A stretch of DNA of 64,000 nucleotides, taken from Mesostigma viride. Taxonomy: Eukaryota > Streptophyta > Mesostigmatophyceae > Mesostigmatales > Mesostigmataceae. Of this stretch, positions 1-9,573 are shown piece by piece. The notes beneath the pieces are model-generated. The model did no database searches. It saw only the letters and a program-made list of their open reading frames with translations, and was not told where the DNA came from. The stretch lies in contig RPFO01001848.1 in assembly GCA_009746045.1 (NCBI GenBank), positions 62,001-126,000 on the forward strand, read 5' to 3'. A program made the translations under genes and the position numbers. Each line of letters opens with the position of its first letter. The first letter of the stretch is position 1.

Positions 1-941
1 GCCACCTTCCACCCTCCTGACCCCTGGCTCTCCACTAGGAGCATGGCTGCCACCACCCTCATGAGATACTCTACCCCAGCCAACTCCCCGGCTGCCGGCC
101 CCAACTCCTTGAAGAGTGTGTCCATGGCCAGGGCGATGTTCATGACCACCTTCCTGCTTTCCTGGTTCCTCCACCCCCCTTGGCGAGTAGCCATGATCCA
201 ACTCTTTATCCCCCCTCCATTGTCGTTGGCATCCTCGAGCACCTCGGGGAGCACTCTCTCTTGCACCCTCCAATTCACCACTTGTGCTCGAGTGGGCAGC
301 GTCACCCCTTTGGTCTTTTTCGGCTTCCTGGAAGCCCCATCTGCCCCGGCCAGTGCATCCTTCAATTTCGTCAGGAAATCCTCTTCCTCGGACTCCTCCT
401 CCTCCTCCTCTACTTTGCCCGCCTGCCCCTGCTTGCCAATAATAGCCGCCAGCTCCAAGAGCTGCTCCCTCACATCCCCCGCGGCCTTTCCCTTGCTCGG
501 GGCTGGGCTTCCGACTTTTTTCGTCCCCTTTTTCGCCCCTTTCGTGGGCCGGCGTGGTGGCTGCATCTCCTCTTCGTCCGAGTCCGCCAAGTCCCGGGCG
601 CTTTGGAGGGCTGCCACTAGCGCTTCGTTTGGGTCCGCTGCTGCCAGAATTTCAGGCCCGTCCACGTGGTCGACCAGCAGTCCAACGACGGACTCCAGCT
701 GGGTCGCAGACCACCGGCTGACAGTAGTTACCCAGTCGGTCCCGAGGACCGCCTCAAAGGCAGCGCACACTTCAGGCAGGCCCGAGCAAGTGGAGAGCTC
801 CTGATGGAGCCTTTTCTTCTGCGTCGGCCAGCCTAGTCGGCCCTTTCCCGTCTGTTTAGTAGCTGTCGGCACCTCGGGATTAGCTTTCGGTAATTGCTTC
901 CCAGCACCTGTCGAACCTGGCTTCCGCCCGGGCTTCGGCAT
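1..941 (-). CDS. Gag-like ORF, 3'-partial, of a split-repeat retroelement
   Basis: An open frame of 313 codons starts at the ATG at 941-939 and runs off the left edge without a stop. The N-terminus is basic and rich in Lys, Pro and Gly. Residues about 125-160 are Lys/Arg-rich, an acidic Glu run follows at about residues 176-186, and then comes a mostly helical region (for example EYLMRVVAAMLLVE near the edge). No zinc knuckle or enzymatic motif is visible. It begins about 70 bp inside the terminal repeat at 1014-1393, as the first ORF of a DIRS/PAT-type element would. Gag-like is therefore an inference from composition and position, not from a recognised domain. The plus-strand ORF over the same bases is antisense. 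Confidence 0.5.
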   Translation of the reverse strand, partial: MPKPGRKPGSTGAGKQLPKANPEVPTATKQTGKGRLGWPTQKKRLHQELSTCSGLPEVCAAFEAVLGTDWVTTVSRWSATQLESVVGLLVDHVDGPEILAAADPNEALVAALQSARDLADSDEEEMQPPRRPTKGAKKGTKKVGSPAPSKGKAAGDVREQLLELAAIIGKQGQAGKVEEEEEESEEEDFLTKLKDALAGADGASRKPKKTKGVTLPTRAQVVNWRVQERVLPEVLEDANDNGGGIKSWIMATRQGGWRNQESRKVVMNIALAMDTLFKELGPAAGELAGVEYLMRVVAAMLLVESQGSGGWKV

Positions 942-1013
942 CCCAGCCGCTTTGCAGAAAGGAATTCCGGGCGTCAGCTACGCTGCCCCTGACCCCTGTC
1001 GCCGCCTTCGTTA

Positions 1014-1393
1014 AAACAAAAGAGACCGCCATGAGCTAGGTGAGCAAGCTTTTATCGTGTTTCAAGGCCAACGGCTCTCTACCAACGGCCAGATCCGGCA
1101 ACGGCCTCTAAACAGTTTTAGCCGTCAAGTTTTACTTCAGATATTGCTTGTTGCAAACCCGTCCGCAATCACAGATCTGCTAGGAGAACCTAGACGCAAA
1201 AATCCGTCGTCAAGGTACTCAGCACACCGTCAAGGTATGGGCCGCAACAATTAGGCCATATCATCCGTAATACTCGTACACTAGAAGCCTAATCGACCTT
1301 ATTACGATCACATCACCCAGCTCTATTTCACCTAGCATCAGCGGCTCCCCTTCCGTATCACTATAAAGAAACTATAGTCAGAGAACCCCGAAT
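1014..1393 (-). repeat. Terminal 'A' repeat of a split-direct-repeat element
   Basis: Read on the minus strand it begins with a terminus ending in CTATAGTTTCTTTATAG and ends in GCGGTCTCTTTTG. The same two edge motifs, with a diverged middle, occur at 3107-3555, 14909-15330, 16291-16711 and 28005-28481. It lies directly upstream of the minus-strand ORF at 941-1 and is probably its leader and promoter region. Confidence 0.5.
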
Positions 1394-2011
1394 AAGAAAT
1401 CCTATTGGGTTTTTATTTTTCTAAAAAAAATTCGCCAACATCCGGGGGGGGCTCCGCCCCGCCCCCGGCCTTGGCCGCTTCGCGGCCTCGGCCGGACCCC
1501 CCCCACTACCGGAGCTGCCGGAACCCCCCCACCCCTTAGCAGAAACACTGTTTCGGTCCAAGTTGGAAAGCCGAGATAGCGGCGGACAACTCAATGATGA
1601 TGAGAGTGGAGAGAGATTGTATTATGCAAATAATACAAGGGAAACTCAACGAGCTCAGAATGGAACTCTGCCGTGTGCAAACTCCGTGCTGTGACACTCC
1701 CCAGTGCTACGCCTATATGCCTATGGCAGCGCTCACTGCAGCGCCTACCAGTGGACAACTGTACACTGCAATGCCATGCGACCACGTCACTAGCATCAAC
1801 TACACTCGGCCCGTCAGACCCGGATAACCCGGATCTGGCGGGTCGAGCTAGAGCCTAGGAACAGTCTGGCACTAACTGCACATCAGTCCACATGACACCT
1901 CAGGATCGTACGACCTGCCGTACAGTACTGAGGTGTCCCGCTCAGCCGCGGTAGGCAATACGCGGCGCGCAGGCCGGAAATCCGTGTGTCAGCCTAAGCA
2001 TCTCATCTAAC
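1394..2011. other. No gene; GC-rich hairpin
   Basis: The stretch holds a very GC-rich segment (about 1443-1535) with runs of G and C flanking a hairpin around GGCCGCTTCGCGGCC, then unremarkable sequence. Short ORFs on both strands here have no recognisable similarity. Confidence 0.5.
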
Positions 2012-2461
2012 TCACACCCTCCGCCTCGGCCCTGCCAGACCTACGCTAGTCGACCACACACTAGGAGGCCCTTGGTAGTCCCACCACCACTCGGGCACCT
2101 CGATGGAGTAGTAGTATGACACGAGGTCGCTCTTGGCGCAGTAGCACCAGCCCTTGATGTAGACCTCCACGAGGATGCCCAGGTGGGGTAGCAGGATCTT
2201 GGGGGGGTCCACCCACAGCAGGTTGCCCAGCTTTCTGTTGATGATGAACCGTAGCTCACCCACCCCCTTGGCCACTCCAAAGCAGCCATCCACCCACTTG
2301 GGCCGCCTCTCCCGGAACGCCACCATGCCCACGCCCGCTGCCCGGCTCATGAGCTTGCCCCATTCAGCCATGGAGCATCCCCGGCTGGGCTTGGGCACAT
2401 TCCAATACTTTGAGCTCGCCACGACCGCTGGCTTGATGCAGTTCTCTTCGCTGCATGGCAT
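2012..2461 (-). pseudogene. Reverse-transcriptase fragment
   Basis: A 149-codon minus-strand frame contains a block resembling the fingers and first palm motif of a reverse transcriptase: FGVAKGVGELRFIINRKLGN, then LLPHLGILVEV, then AKSDLVSYYYSIEVPEW. The spacing (G-x-x-R-x-I...R-x-x-N...LP...L...D-L...Y...I) is typical of RTs. The YxDD region and everything beyond are absent, so this is a fragment. It lies between two minus-strand A repeats (3107-3555 and 1014-1393), so it may be the pol remnant of a DIRS-type element. The clade is not certain. Confidence 0.42.
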
Positions 2462-3106
2462 ATATCTCCCGCCAGCTCGGCCGCATAGCCAACAGGTCGA
2501 GCAGCCGTGCCTTCCCCGCCACCTCCGCCTTTAATTGGTAAACTCACCGCGTCCGCGCGCAGTTGTTCATACTTATTCTGCTTCCCATATATTGCATCAG
2601 CACCTTCTTGCTCCTGGCCTGTCTGTCGCAACGCCCCCTACGCGGCGACTGTGCCAGGTGCAGTGCCTCTTGACCCTCGCAAGGGCCTCCTCCCTCCCCT
2701 TAGAGCACGCCCCTCTAGGGTTAGGAGGAGGGTCTTGCCCCCCCCCCCCACAGCCAATTAAGCCAACGCACTACCTTGCATTGCAGTGTGTACTCGCGGT
2801 GGCGGCGCGTGGCACGCTGTCGCCGCGGCGTGCCGATCTCACCCTGCCCCACGCGGTGTACGCTGGCCTAAGTGGGTATGGCAGCGGGAAAAGGGAGCGG
2901 TCCCGCTGGGATTCTATTTCATTGGCGCGTGACTGGCGGCAGCAGCCCGCGGTGTGGGCGTCCCGTCCTCCCCGCGCGCTGCCTGCCCTGCTGTAGCCTT
3001 GCGCCCCTTCGGCAATGCTGCTCAGGGCCAAAAATGGCTCCGACAGTATTGTAAGGGCTTACAGGTTGGTCAAACCAGAGGTTCGTTTCTCCTGGCTTGC
3101 TGTCGC
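2462..3106. other. No recognised gene
   Basis: GC-rich sequence with overlapping short ORFs in several frames and none with a recognisable domain. It may be decayed internal sequence of the element whose A repeat starts at 3555. Confidence 0.4.
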
Positions 3107-3555
3107 CGCCCTCGTGAAAAGAAAAGAGGCCGACCTTAGCTATAGGTGGGTTTGTTTTTGTCCTTATTTGCGTGTCATGCAGCCTTGGCCCGGACGGCAT
3201 TTTGCCACCACGCAAAAGTTGTTTCTGAACAAATGACGCAATGTGGTGTTCTAATTGCCGGCAGCTTACGTAAGGCTGCCGGGGCTATTAGGTCACATAT
3301 ATTGCGTGAGAGAAGGAATCTAGATCTAGTTAATCACTACGCCATTAGCCAAGAAACCTAGACAGTGGCAGGTTTATATCTCAACGTAGCTCCTGCCACC
3401 TGGCCAAGAAAAACTGGCCAAACTTTTGGCCACGACTGATCCGGATCAGGCCACACCGGCCTCAAAAGGTATGTCACGTGAACCCAATATAACCTAGCTA
3501 TAGCGGCTACCCTTCCATCTCACAATAAAGAAACTATGTTCAGAGAACCACGATT
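3107..3555 (-). repeat. Terminal 'A' repeat, second copy
   Basis: It shares both edge motifs with 1014-1393: the outer edge reads AATAAAGAAACTATGTTCAG on the plus strand, and the inner edge reads CGCCCTCGTGAAAAGAAAAG. The middle is diverged. It marks a second minus-strand element immediately upstream of the first. Confidence 0.5.
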
Positions 3556-3625
3556 AATTATCGGGGTTGATGCTCCGTGACTCCCCAACGGGAGCACGAG
3601 ATTAATTAATGAATTAATTGCTGAG
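3556..3625 (+). mobile_element. Retroposon 3' end: stem-loop plus ATTAAT tail
   Basis: The sequence contains TGCTCC-GTGACTCCCCAAC-GGGAGCA, a stem-loop also found at the 3' end of the LINE at 5771-7755 and, inverted, near 63550 and 63650. An ATTAATTAAT tract follows, like the tails of those copies. Only about 60 bp remain, as in a severely 5'-truncated insertion, and it abuts the A repeat. Confidence 0.5.
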
Positions 3626-4308
3626 TAGAGTAGTTAGGATTTTTTAGATTACCCCGACTAGGTTGTCCCCATGCAGTTAACAAATTATCAAATTAACAAA
3701 ATTGTCACTTTAGTCACGCCGGCGGACTACCTGCAGACTGCTTGACGCGGAGTCGCTGGGCTACAACTTCCGTAACTGACCAAACTCGCCCTCTGTTGCC
3801 GCCGCGACATTTTCTACTTCTTTTCGTCACATGGCTTGCGTTGGGTTCATCGACGAGCATCGACAGTGCAATCGGACGTACGGCGGAGAATAAGTTCGCC
3901 ACGGCACAGCGCGGGCTCTTTTCCCGGTTAATAAAGTGAGATGCAAAGCACGCATCGCTGACCGGAAATTCCGTCCAACACCGTCGTACAGTACTACCAG
4001 TCGACCGCATCTCTGCCTTTTAACCGTCGAATGCGCAATCGATCTAGAAAGTAGAAACGTCTCCGCGACACTTCCGCGACTTCAGTACTTTCCGTCACCC
4101 TTGACAGGTTGTCGAACAATACTACAAATTAACGCCAATAATTTTAATAGACACGTAACTGCGTCACGTGAGCATAAGTCCTCAGTGCCGGAGGGAAACA
4201 TGGGATGGAATGGATTAATTAATTCATTAATAGACACGTGACTGCGTCACGTGAGCATAAGTCCTCAGTGGGAGGGGAACATGGGATGGAATGGATGGTG
4301 TAAGCTAT
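3626..4308. repeat. Gene-free stretch with a tandem duplication (4149-4298)
   Basis: A segment beginning AGACACGTRACTGCGTCACG at 4149 is repeated at 4232 (about 67-83 bp per copy, nearly identical). The copies are separated by an AATTAATTCATTAA tract. I see no gene in the remainder. Confidence 0.7.
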
Positions 4309-5460
4309 CTAGGTCCTAGTTACAGGGGTGTGGGCACCACGGCCCGAATCGCTATAAATGCCATACGCGGTCACACGCGGAGGCCCCACAGACTTGGGGG
4401 TGGTCTCCTTCATCGCTACTTGCCATCTATCCTTGCGCACCATCTGCCTCCATATTACAGACAAACCAGGAGGCTGCCCGGTTGTGAGCCCGTCGCGTCT
4501 AGTGTAGCACATGTCCATGCCGAGTCTATCACGAAAAGTCCACGGGTGGCGGCCCTGCCGCGCGCGGCCGGGGGCACGCCAGGTGAGGACATATCGCCCA
4601 GGCTGCGCGGGCTTGGTGCCAGCTAGTCTATCTGATGTGTCTACCTGATCTGTGCGGGCCAGGTGCCCGGCTAGGCCCAGGCGTCTGTGCCTAATAATGT
4701 GGGAAACATATGGCAAATCAGTGTACAAATCCTCATTACTAACTGTGCAAACCAAAGGGGATGTTAAGGGCCTTGCGCAGCATCTTGGTGACGTCGGCAT
4801 GCCATTGCGTCGTTGCTCCAGCTCCTGCGTCAGTGTCCAGGTCTCGGCGCCGTAGGTCAGGATCGTCAGAATGACGACCTTGAAGAGGTCACGCTTGACG
4901 ATCCGGGGTACCTGGCGGGGGTGCTCCACCAGCGGTGGTACGGTCATGGAGTTGCGCCCACGCCATGCCGATCCGTGTCGTCAGGTCGTCCTCGCAGTCG
5001 GGAAGCCAACTGCCGATCGAGCAGCTTGAAGCAGCCTGAAGTAGGGTAGGGGACCTCGGTGTCGTCTAAGAGGCGGAGGGTGGGCGGGGGCCCTGCCATG
5101 CCGAGGGCCAGGGCCTCCGTTTTGGGGCTGATTTCTATACCAACCGCCCGAGCCTCGAGCGCCAGGAAGTCCATGCAGCCAAAGTTGGGCAGACTCTGGC
5201 TTCTCGATGAGCGTGATGTTGTCGGCATTTAAATGAGTTCAGCTAGTAAATTCTGCTTGTTAGTCGGCCCCCCTTCCCCAAGCTCGTTCGTGATCGCTAG
5301 GCCGGGGGCACGGCCTGCAATGCTAGCAAAGCGAGCACGTGCCTAGCGCATAACATAATCCACTACAATAATAAACAGGTACTGCGACAGGACGCAACCC
5401 TGCCAGACGCCGGTCTGCAGTGGACATGGCGGGGTATAAAGCCGTGTCGATATAAGACGC
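4309..5460 (-). pseudogene. LINE reverse transcriptase, C-terminal part, frameshifted
   Basis: On the minus strand, several frames together trace the end of a non-LTR reverse transcriptase. Around 5440-5380 is a motif-B-like block (VWQGCVLSQYLF, then DYVMR). Around 5230-5150 is a (Y)ADNIT-like palm remnant followed by LEARAVGIEISPKTEALALG. From 4947 the thumb/tail block contains LTYGAETWTLT and later RRLGLAGHLARTD, as in Jockey/CR1/RTE-type LINEs. At least three frameshifts and an in-frame stop break it. The endonuclease and first RT motifs are missing, so this is a 5'-truncated dead copy. Confidence 0.72.
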
Positions 5461-5770
5461 CAATAGAAACTCGCCTCCAAAAAATATCTCGATAGAGGCA
5501 TGCCTCTTATTAAATTTCAAGGTACCGCTTAATTAATCTCGGCCCCCGCCCTCCGCTAATTTGCTAAAAAAGAGCCATTTTTACCCTGACTAGCCTAGAA
5601 TTAGCTTAGGTAGGTTTCGCGGCTTCGCTTACCCCCATCCATCGCGCAAGGGAATACGTGCTACATGATCTCCCCACGTAGTCATGTTATAGTTTAATTT
5701 AATTTTAATTTAATAGCCTCACTCACCACCGCGTGCGGTCCAAGCTTGTTGCATAGGCAAGTCTAGAGCT
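5461..5770. other. No gene seen
   Basis: AT-rich intergenic sequence with short TTTAATTTAATTTTAATT runs near 5690-5715. It separates the LINE remnant from the ORF1-only element. Confidence 0.5.
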
Positions 5771-5958
5771 TTGGGAGTAAGGTGACGAAAATGGCTGACG
5801 GCGGTATGGCTGACGGCGGAGTTCAGATCTTTTGCGTCTGAGCCCTAAACTCGGTCAGACCACTTGCATTCGATGCACTTTTTTAAGACGCGCATGCCAG
5901 TATAATCGGTTACGGCCGAAACGCAGTATTGCCAAAGTTACGCACGTGACAAGCAGCT

Positions 5959-7337
5959 ATGACGGCCCCAAAAGCAAAACGGGGTTTGGAAAAGGAGCTT
6001 GCCGGCTCCGAACCCAACCCACTCGCCATCGTCCTGGCCCAGCCTTCTGGGCCCGCCAACCCACCGCCAGCAAACCCATCGCCAAGCGCCTCGCCAGAGC
6101 CCAAGAAACCCTGCCACCCACACAAATGGCGACAGTACCTACCAGATTACGACCGCTTTTCTTTCAGCAAATGGATGCAACTGTCCAACGCAGAATGCGT
6201 CGAAATAGTGCGTTTCTCAGCACAGGAACGCAAGCTCCATGGGCCCTCTGCGCCCATCCCCGCCGACCACGTGGAGAGGTTCCTCACCCTGCCAGAATAC
6301 AACCACCGCCTCGCCATCATGTGCAGCTTCTTCCAGCTACCTATCGCCAGCATCGCCGCCAAGATCCGCACCCCATCCCAGCCTGCGCGGCCGACAGCCA
6401 CATCGGCTTCCTCCCTCTGCAAGGACGAAATCCAAGCCAGTGCTGGAGGAGCACGTGACCTGGCCGTTGGCCGAGAAGCTGACCTCGCTGAACACGACGC
6501 TCAACACGGTGGAGGCCCGGGTCTCCAATGTGGAAACCAAGGTCGTCCACAAGCTCCAGCCCCAGTTCACGACGCTGCACACCGCGGCACAGGCATCGGA
6601 AACGCACGCTGCACTTGTCTCTCGCCTTAACCAGGTGGAGGGCAAGTGCGGCGTGCTCATGAAGAAGCTTGAAGCCATCACCGCCCACACCGAGGCCCTG
6701 GCCTCACAGGTCCCAAAGATAGCGGAGCAGACGGCCACCATCGCATCCCAGCCAGTGACCCCGGCTGGATGCTGGTGACCTCCCGCCCCTCTCCTATGCG
6801 GACCTGCTGCGGACAGCGACCGCCTCCACCACCGACGCCATCGCTACAAAGCTCCAGGAGCTTGAAGACCTTCGCCAGGCTCAACAACGGGAGGCCACCG
6901 ACCGCGCCCGCCGCGACTGCCGGGTGGTGCTGCGTCGCTTCCCCCAGAAGCCAGGTGAGACGTCAACCTCCCTTGCCGACGAGCTTAAGGACCAGCTCCT
7001 TACCCTTATGGGCCTGGTAGGTGAGGTAGAACTGCGTGGGTGCCACCGCCTTCCCCACTCACGGGACAAGGCGGCTCCCCGACCAGTCCTTCTCACCTTC
7101 CCCTCCCGTGAGGACAAGCAGCGGTTCCTCTCTCGTCGCAAGCGGTTGCACGGCCTCACCTGGACGCTGGACGACGACCTGACCCCCGCTCAGCAGCAAC
7201 AGCGACGTGACCTGTGGCCTGAATACCTCCGCCACAAGCAGGACCGGCCCCCAGAAGCCCAAGGTGTACTGGAGGGGCGGGGACCTGATGATCAACCACA
7301 AGATGTGGACGCCCTCAGCGGGCTAGAACAGCAATAG
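5959..7337 (+). pseudogene. LINE ORF1 protein (coiled coil plus RRM-like C-terminus), frameshifted
   Basis: The N-terminal third (from the ATG at 5959) is Pro/Ala/Lys-rich. It is followed by a folded region, KWRQYLPDYDRFSFSKWMQL, repeated in a related form in the second copy. After a frameshift near 6440 comes a long heptad-rich coiled coil (about 6450-6770). After a second frameshift near 6770 come SYADLLRTAT, then CRVVLRRFPQKPG and FPSREDKQRFLSRRKRL, and finally LTWTLDDDLTPAQQQQRRDL. The latter blocks resemble the RRM and C-terminal domains of L1 ORF1p, an RNA-binding chaperone that trimerises through the coiled coil. It ends at a TAG at 7335-7337. Two frameshifts make this copy non-functional. 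Confidence 0.72.
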
Positions 7338-7755
7338 CCCTAGCTTGTAACCATTGGAGTCACTGCCGCTAAGGCAGCCATGCCTAGAATGTTTGCCTAG
7401 CTGTGCCAACACACCTAGTCACGTGCACCGCTCACGCACGGTATACACAACCAGCCATAGCCTTAGCTTAGTCTTTGTACAGCCATGCTACGTCATGGCT
7501 TCGATCAGATTACTTGCCCACGCTCCTTGCTATGATATTATGCTCACACGGGTCTTATTGCACCCACAGTTTGCCGGATCGGTAGCATGTCTTTTTTAGC
7601 TAGCGCGCCCGAATGCAGCTGTGGCATGCCTTTGGCATGAAGGAGACTGGGGGTCTCTGCCCTTTCTCCTGTTGTGCACACACAGGGATTAAAAGCACTT
7701 CGGTGCTCCGTGACTCCCCAACGGGAGCACGAGTTTAATTAATTAATTAATTAAT
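7338..7755 (+). repeat. LINE 3' UTR, stem-loop and (TTAA)n tail
   Basis: Non-coding 3' end of copy 1. The last segment has a stem-loop, GTGCTCC-loop-GGGAGCAC (7703-7730), then TTAATTAATTAA repeats to 7755. An inverted, well-conserved copy of about 280 bp lies at 63610-63890, and stem-loop-only copies lie near 3570 and 63560. This hairpin is the likely recognition structure for the retrotransposition machinery. Confidence 0.7.
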
Positions 7756-7909
7756 TTGGGAGTAAATCTGGCAACGAGCCACGAGGTAGCCATGGCTGAC
7801 GGCGGAGCTCATAACTTTCACGTTTGGGCGCCAAATTCGGCCGTGACTATCACAATCGCTCCGTCTTTCTAAGACGCACACGCTGATATAACTGATTTTC
7901 CGAAGCTAT

Positions 7910-8750
7910 ATGGCGAGCAAACGCTCCTCCGCGCAACGCAGCCTGGCGGCTGCATGCGCTCGGCCCTATAAAAATACGTCTGCAGCTCCGGCTGCAGCTT
8001 CGCCCACCGGCCCAGAAGGCAGCGGCGCCACTACTAGCCAAGCTCTAGTGGTCGCCCAGCCCCCCGGGCTCACCTCGCCCGCAGCGTCTCCTGAGCCCGA
8101 GCGCAGTCGCCCTGCCGAGCCGAGCTGGGAAGCGTTCGACTTTGACGCCAGCCAGCCCGGCTTTTTTGACAAGCTCAACCACGACAAGATCCTGAGCTAC
8201 GTGTTCTGGGGATCGCACGCCTCGCTTCTTGAAATGTGCAAGCAACTCTTCCATCAGGGCCGCCTCATCGTCGCACCTCCACCTTCGACCCCATCCTCAA
8301 ACTCCGCCGCCCCCACCTTCAGCAACGCGCGTCCTTTTCTCCCTCCTTGGCCGCTCCATCGAGGAGCTTTGGCCCCCCACGCCCCTCACCACCACCACAA
8401 TTAACCGAATCCTCCATCCGCTCACTCCCTCGAGCAGCGCGTGGCCTCCATCGCTGCAGAGGTGGCGGTCGTGGGCAGCACGCTGACTGCCGAGCTCCCC
8501 CTCCTCTCCACCATCTCCACCGCCACCTCCACCTCCACCCTCCTCGCCTCCTCCACCGCCACCACCCCCTCCTCCGCCGCCATCACCGCCCACCTCCGCG
8601 ACATCGACCGGCGCCTCAAGGACAATGCCATCGCCATCGAGGTCCTGCAAAACACCGCATGCAGGACATTGCCGCCAAGCCAGCCCTCGCTGGCCCGGCA
8701 GTGGCGCTGCTCCTCCCACCCAGACCTGGGCGGACATGCTTAAGCAACAC
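7910..8750 (+). pseudogene. LINE ORF1, N-terminal half (copy 2)
   Basis: Starts ATG at 7910 with a basic MASKRSSAQRSLAA N-terminus, a Pro/Ala-rich stretch and FDFDASQPGFFDKLNHDKIL, the counterpart of the folded segment in copy 1. Frameshifts near 8280 and 8420 break it. The later Thr/Ser/Ala-rich part and LRDIDRRLKDNAIAIEVLQN form a coiled coil. The last codons before the insertion read QTWADMLKQH, equivalent to SYADLLR in copy 1. Confidence 0.62.
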
Positions 8751-9554
8751 TGTTAGGGATATAATATCCACCTGGCCACAATGTATCCCAGCCTGATTTA
8801 TTTCTTGTTGGATTTATTCCATATGGACTGGGAATTCGATAGCTTTGATAAGCTAGATGAATCGGGCTCAATGAGCTGATCAATATTCATGTGCCATAGT
8901 CCTATACTTGGACATGGATGACTTGTACCCTGAGTCAGCCTAGTAGCATCACGTATTTGATTGACAAGTGGTGCTATGGCCTATTGGACAAGTGTTTGGT
9001 CCATGAGCTGACAAGTGTTGGAAGCTCATGATGACACATGTTATGACTTACATGATGACAAGTGGGTAGACTCATTGCATGACACTTGTCACTCCAAGGA
9101 AAAGAGATGTGTCACTTTATTGATTATGTTATGTGGCACATTATTATGTAGACACTCGGCATCTAGCTATTATGCCAGCTCTTTGGATCATGTCTAGAAT
9201 GTTCTAGGAATGTTCTAAGAATATGCCAGGAATATTCCTGGAATATACTGAGAATATGCTGGGAATATGCTAGGAATATGCTAGGATGTTTCTACAAGCT
9301 TCTGTGATGATGTCATTGCTGATGTCATCCTTCCTAGCCTAAAAGGTATAAAAGGAAACTGCCCCCTAAGGGCAGGTACCTCCATTTAACCTCTATTCAA
9401 CCTATATTCCTAACCTCTGAAATAAAACTCTTTTTCTGGTCTCTCTTCCATTGTCTTCAAGCTCAGTCTTTCATCACCTGCAAGGTGAAAGGGTAGCAAG
9501 GCCAAGCACAAGGCATTGTGTAAAACCCATTAGTTTCCTCTACCTTTTCCAACA
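8751..9554 (+). repeat. 5' LTR of the Copia element
   Basis: 804 bp, TG...CA ends. A TATA-like GGTATAAAAGG lies at about 9345 and an AATAAA at about 9421, giving a plausible U3-R layout. Mid-LTR there is a run of related short motifs of the form GGAATATNC/AGAATATGC (about 9195-9285). Confidence 0.93.
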
Positions 9555-9566
9555 TGGTATCGGAGG
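9555..9566 (+). promoter_or_regulatory. Primer-binding site
   Basis: TGGTATCGGAGG lies immediately after the 5' LTR. It matches the usual plant-type PBS complementary to the 3' end of initiator tRNA-Met except near its end. Confidence 0.8.
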
Positions 9567-9573
9567 ATTGTTC

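Larger units (their letters stand above)
5771..7755 (+). mobile_element. ORF1-only LINE (half-L1-like), copy 1
   Basis: The 5' leader starts TTGGGAGTAA and includes ATGGCTGACGGCGG repeats. It matches the leader of a second element beginning at 7756, which fixes the left boundary. The element has one coding region (ORF1, 5959-7337), a roughly 350-bp 3' UTR, a terminal stem-loop and a (TTAA)n tail. No endonuclease or RT lies between ORF1 and the 3' UTR, so it is non-autonomous, as in mammalian HAL1. The same 3' UTR occurs inverted at 63610-63890. Confidence 0.7.

Noticed and set aside
43-804. 253-codon plus-strand frame
   Set aside because: It is antisense to a better minus-strand frame (941-1) with sensible composition. 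The plus frame is Ser/Pro/Ala-rich low-complexity sequence, an artefact of the reverse reading.
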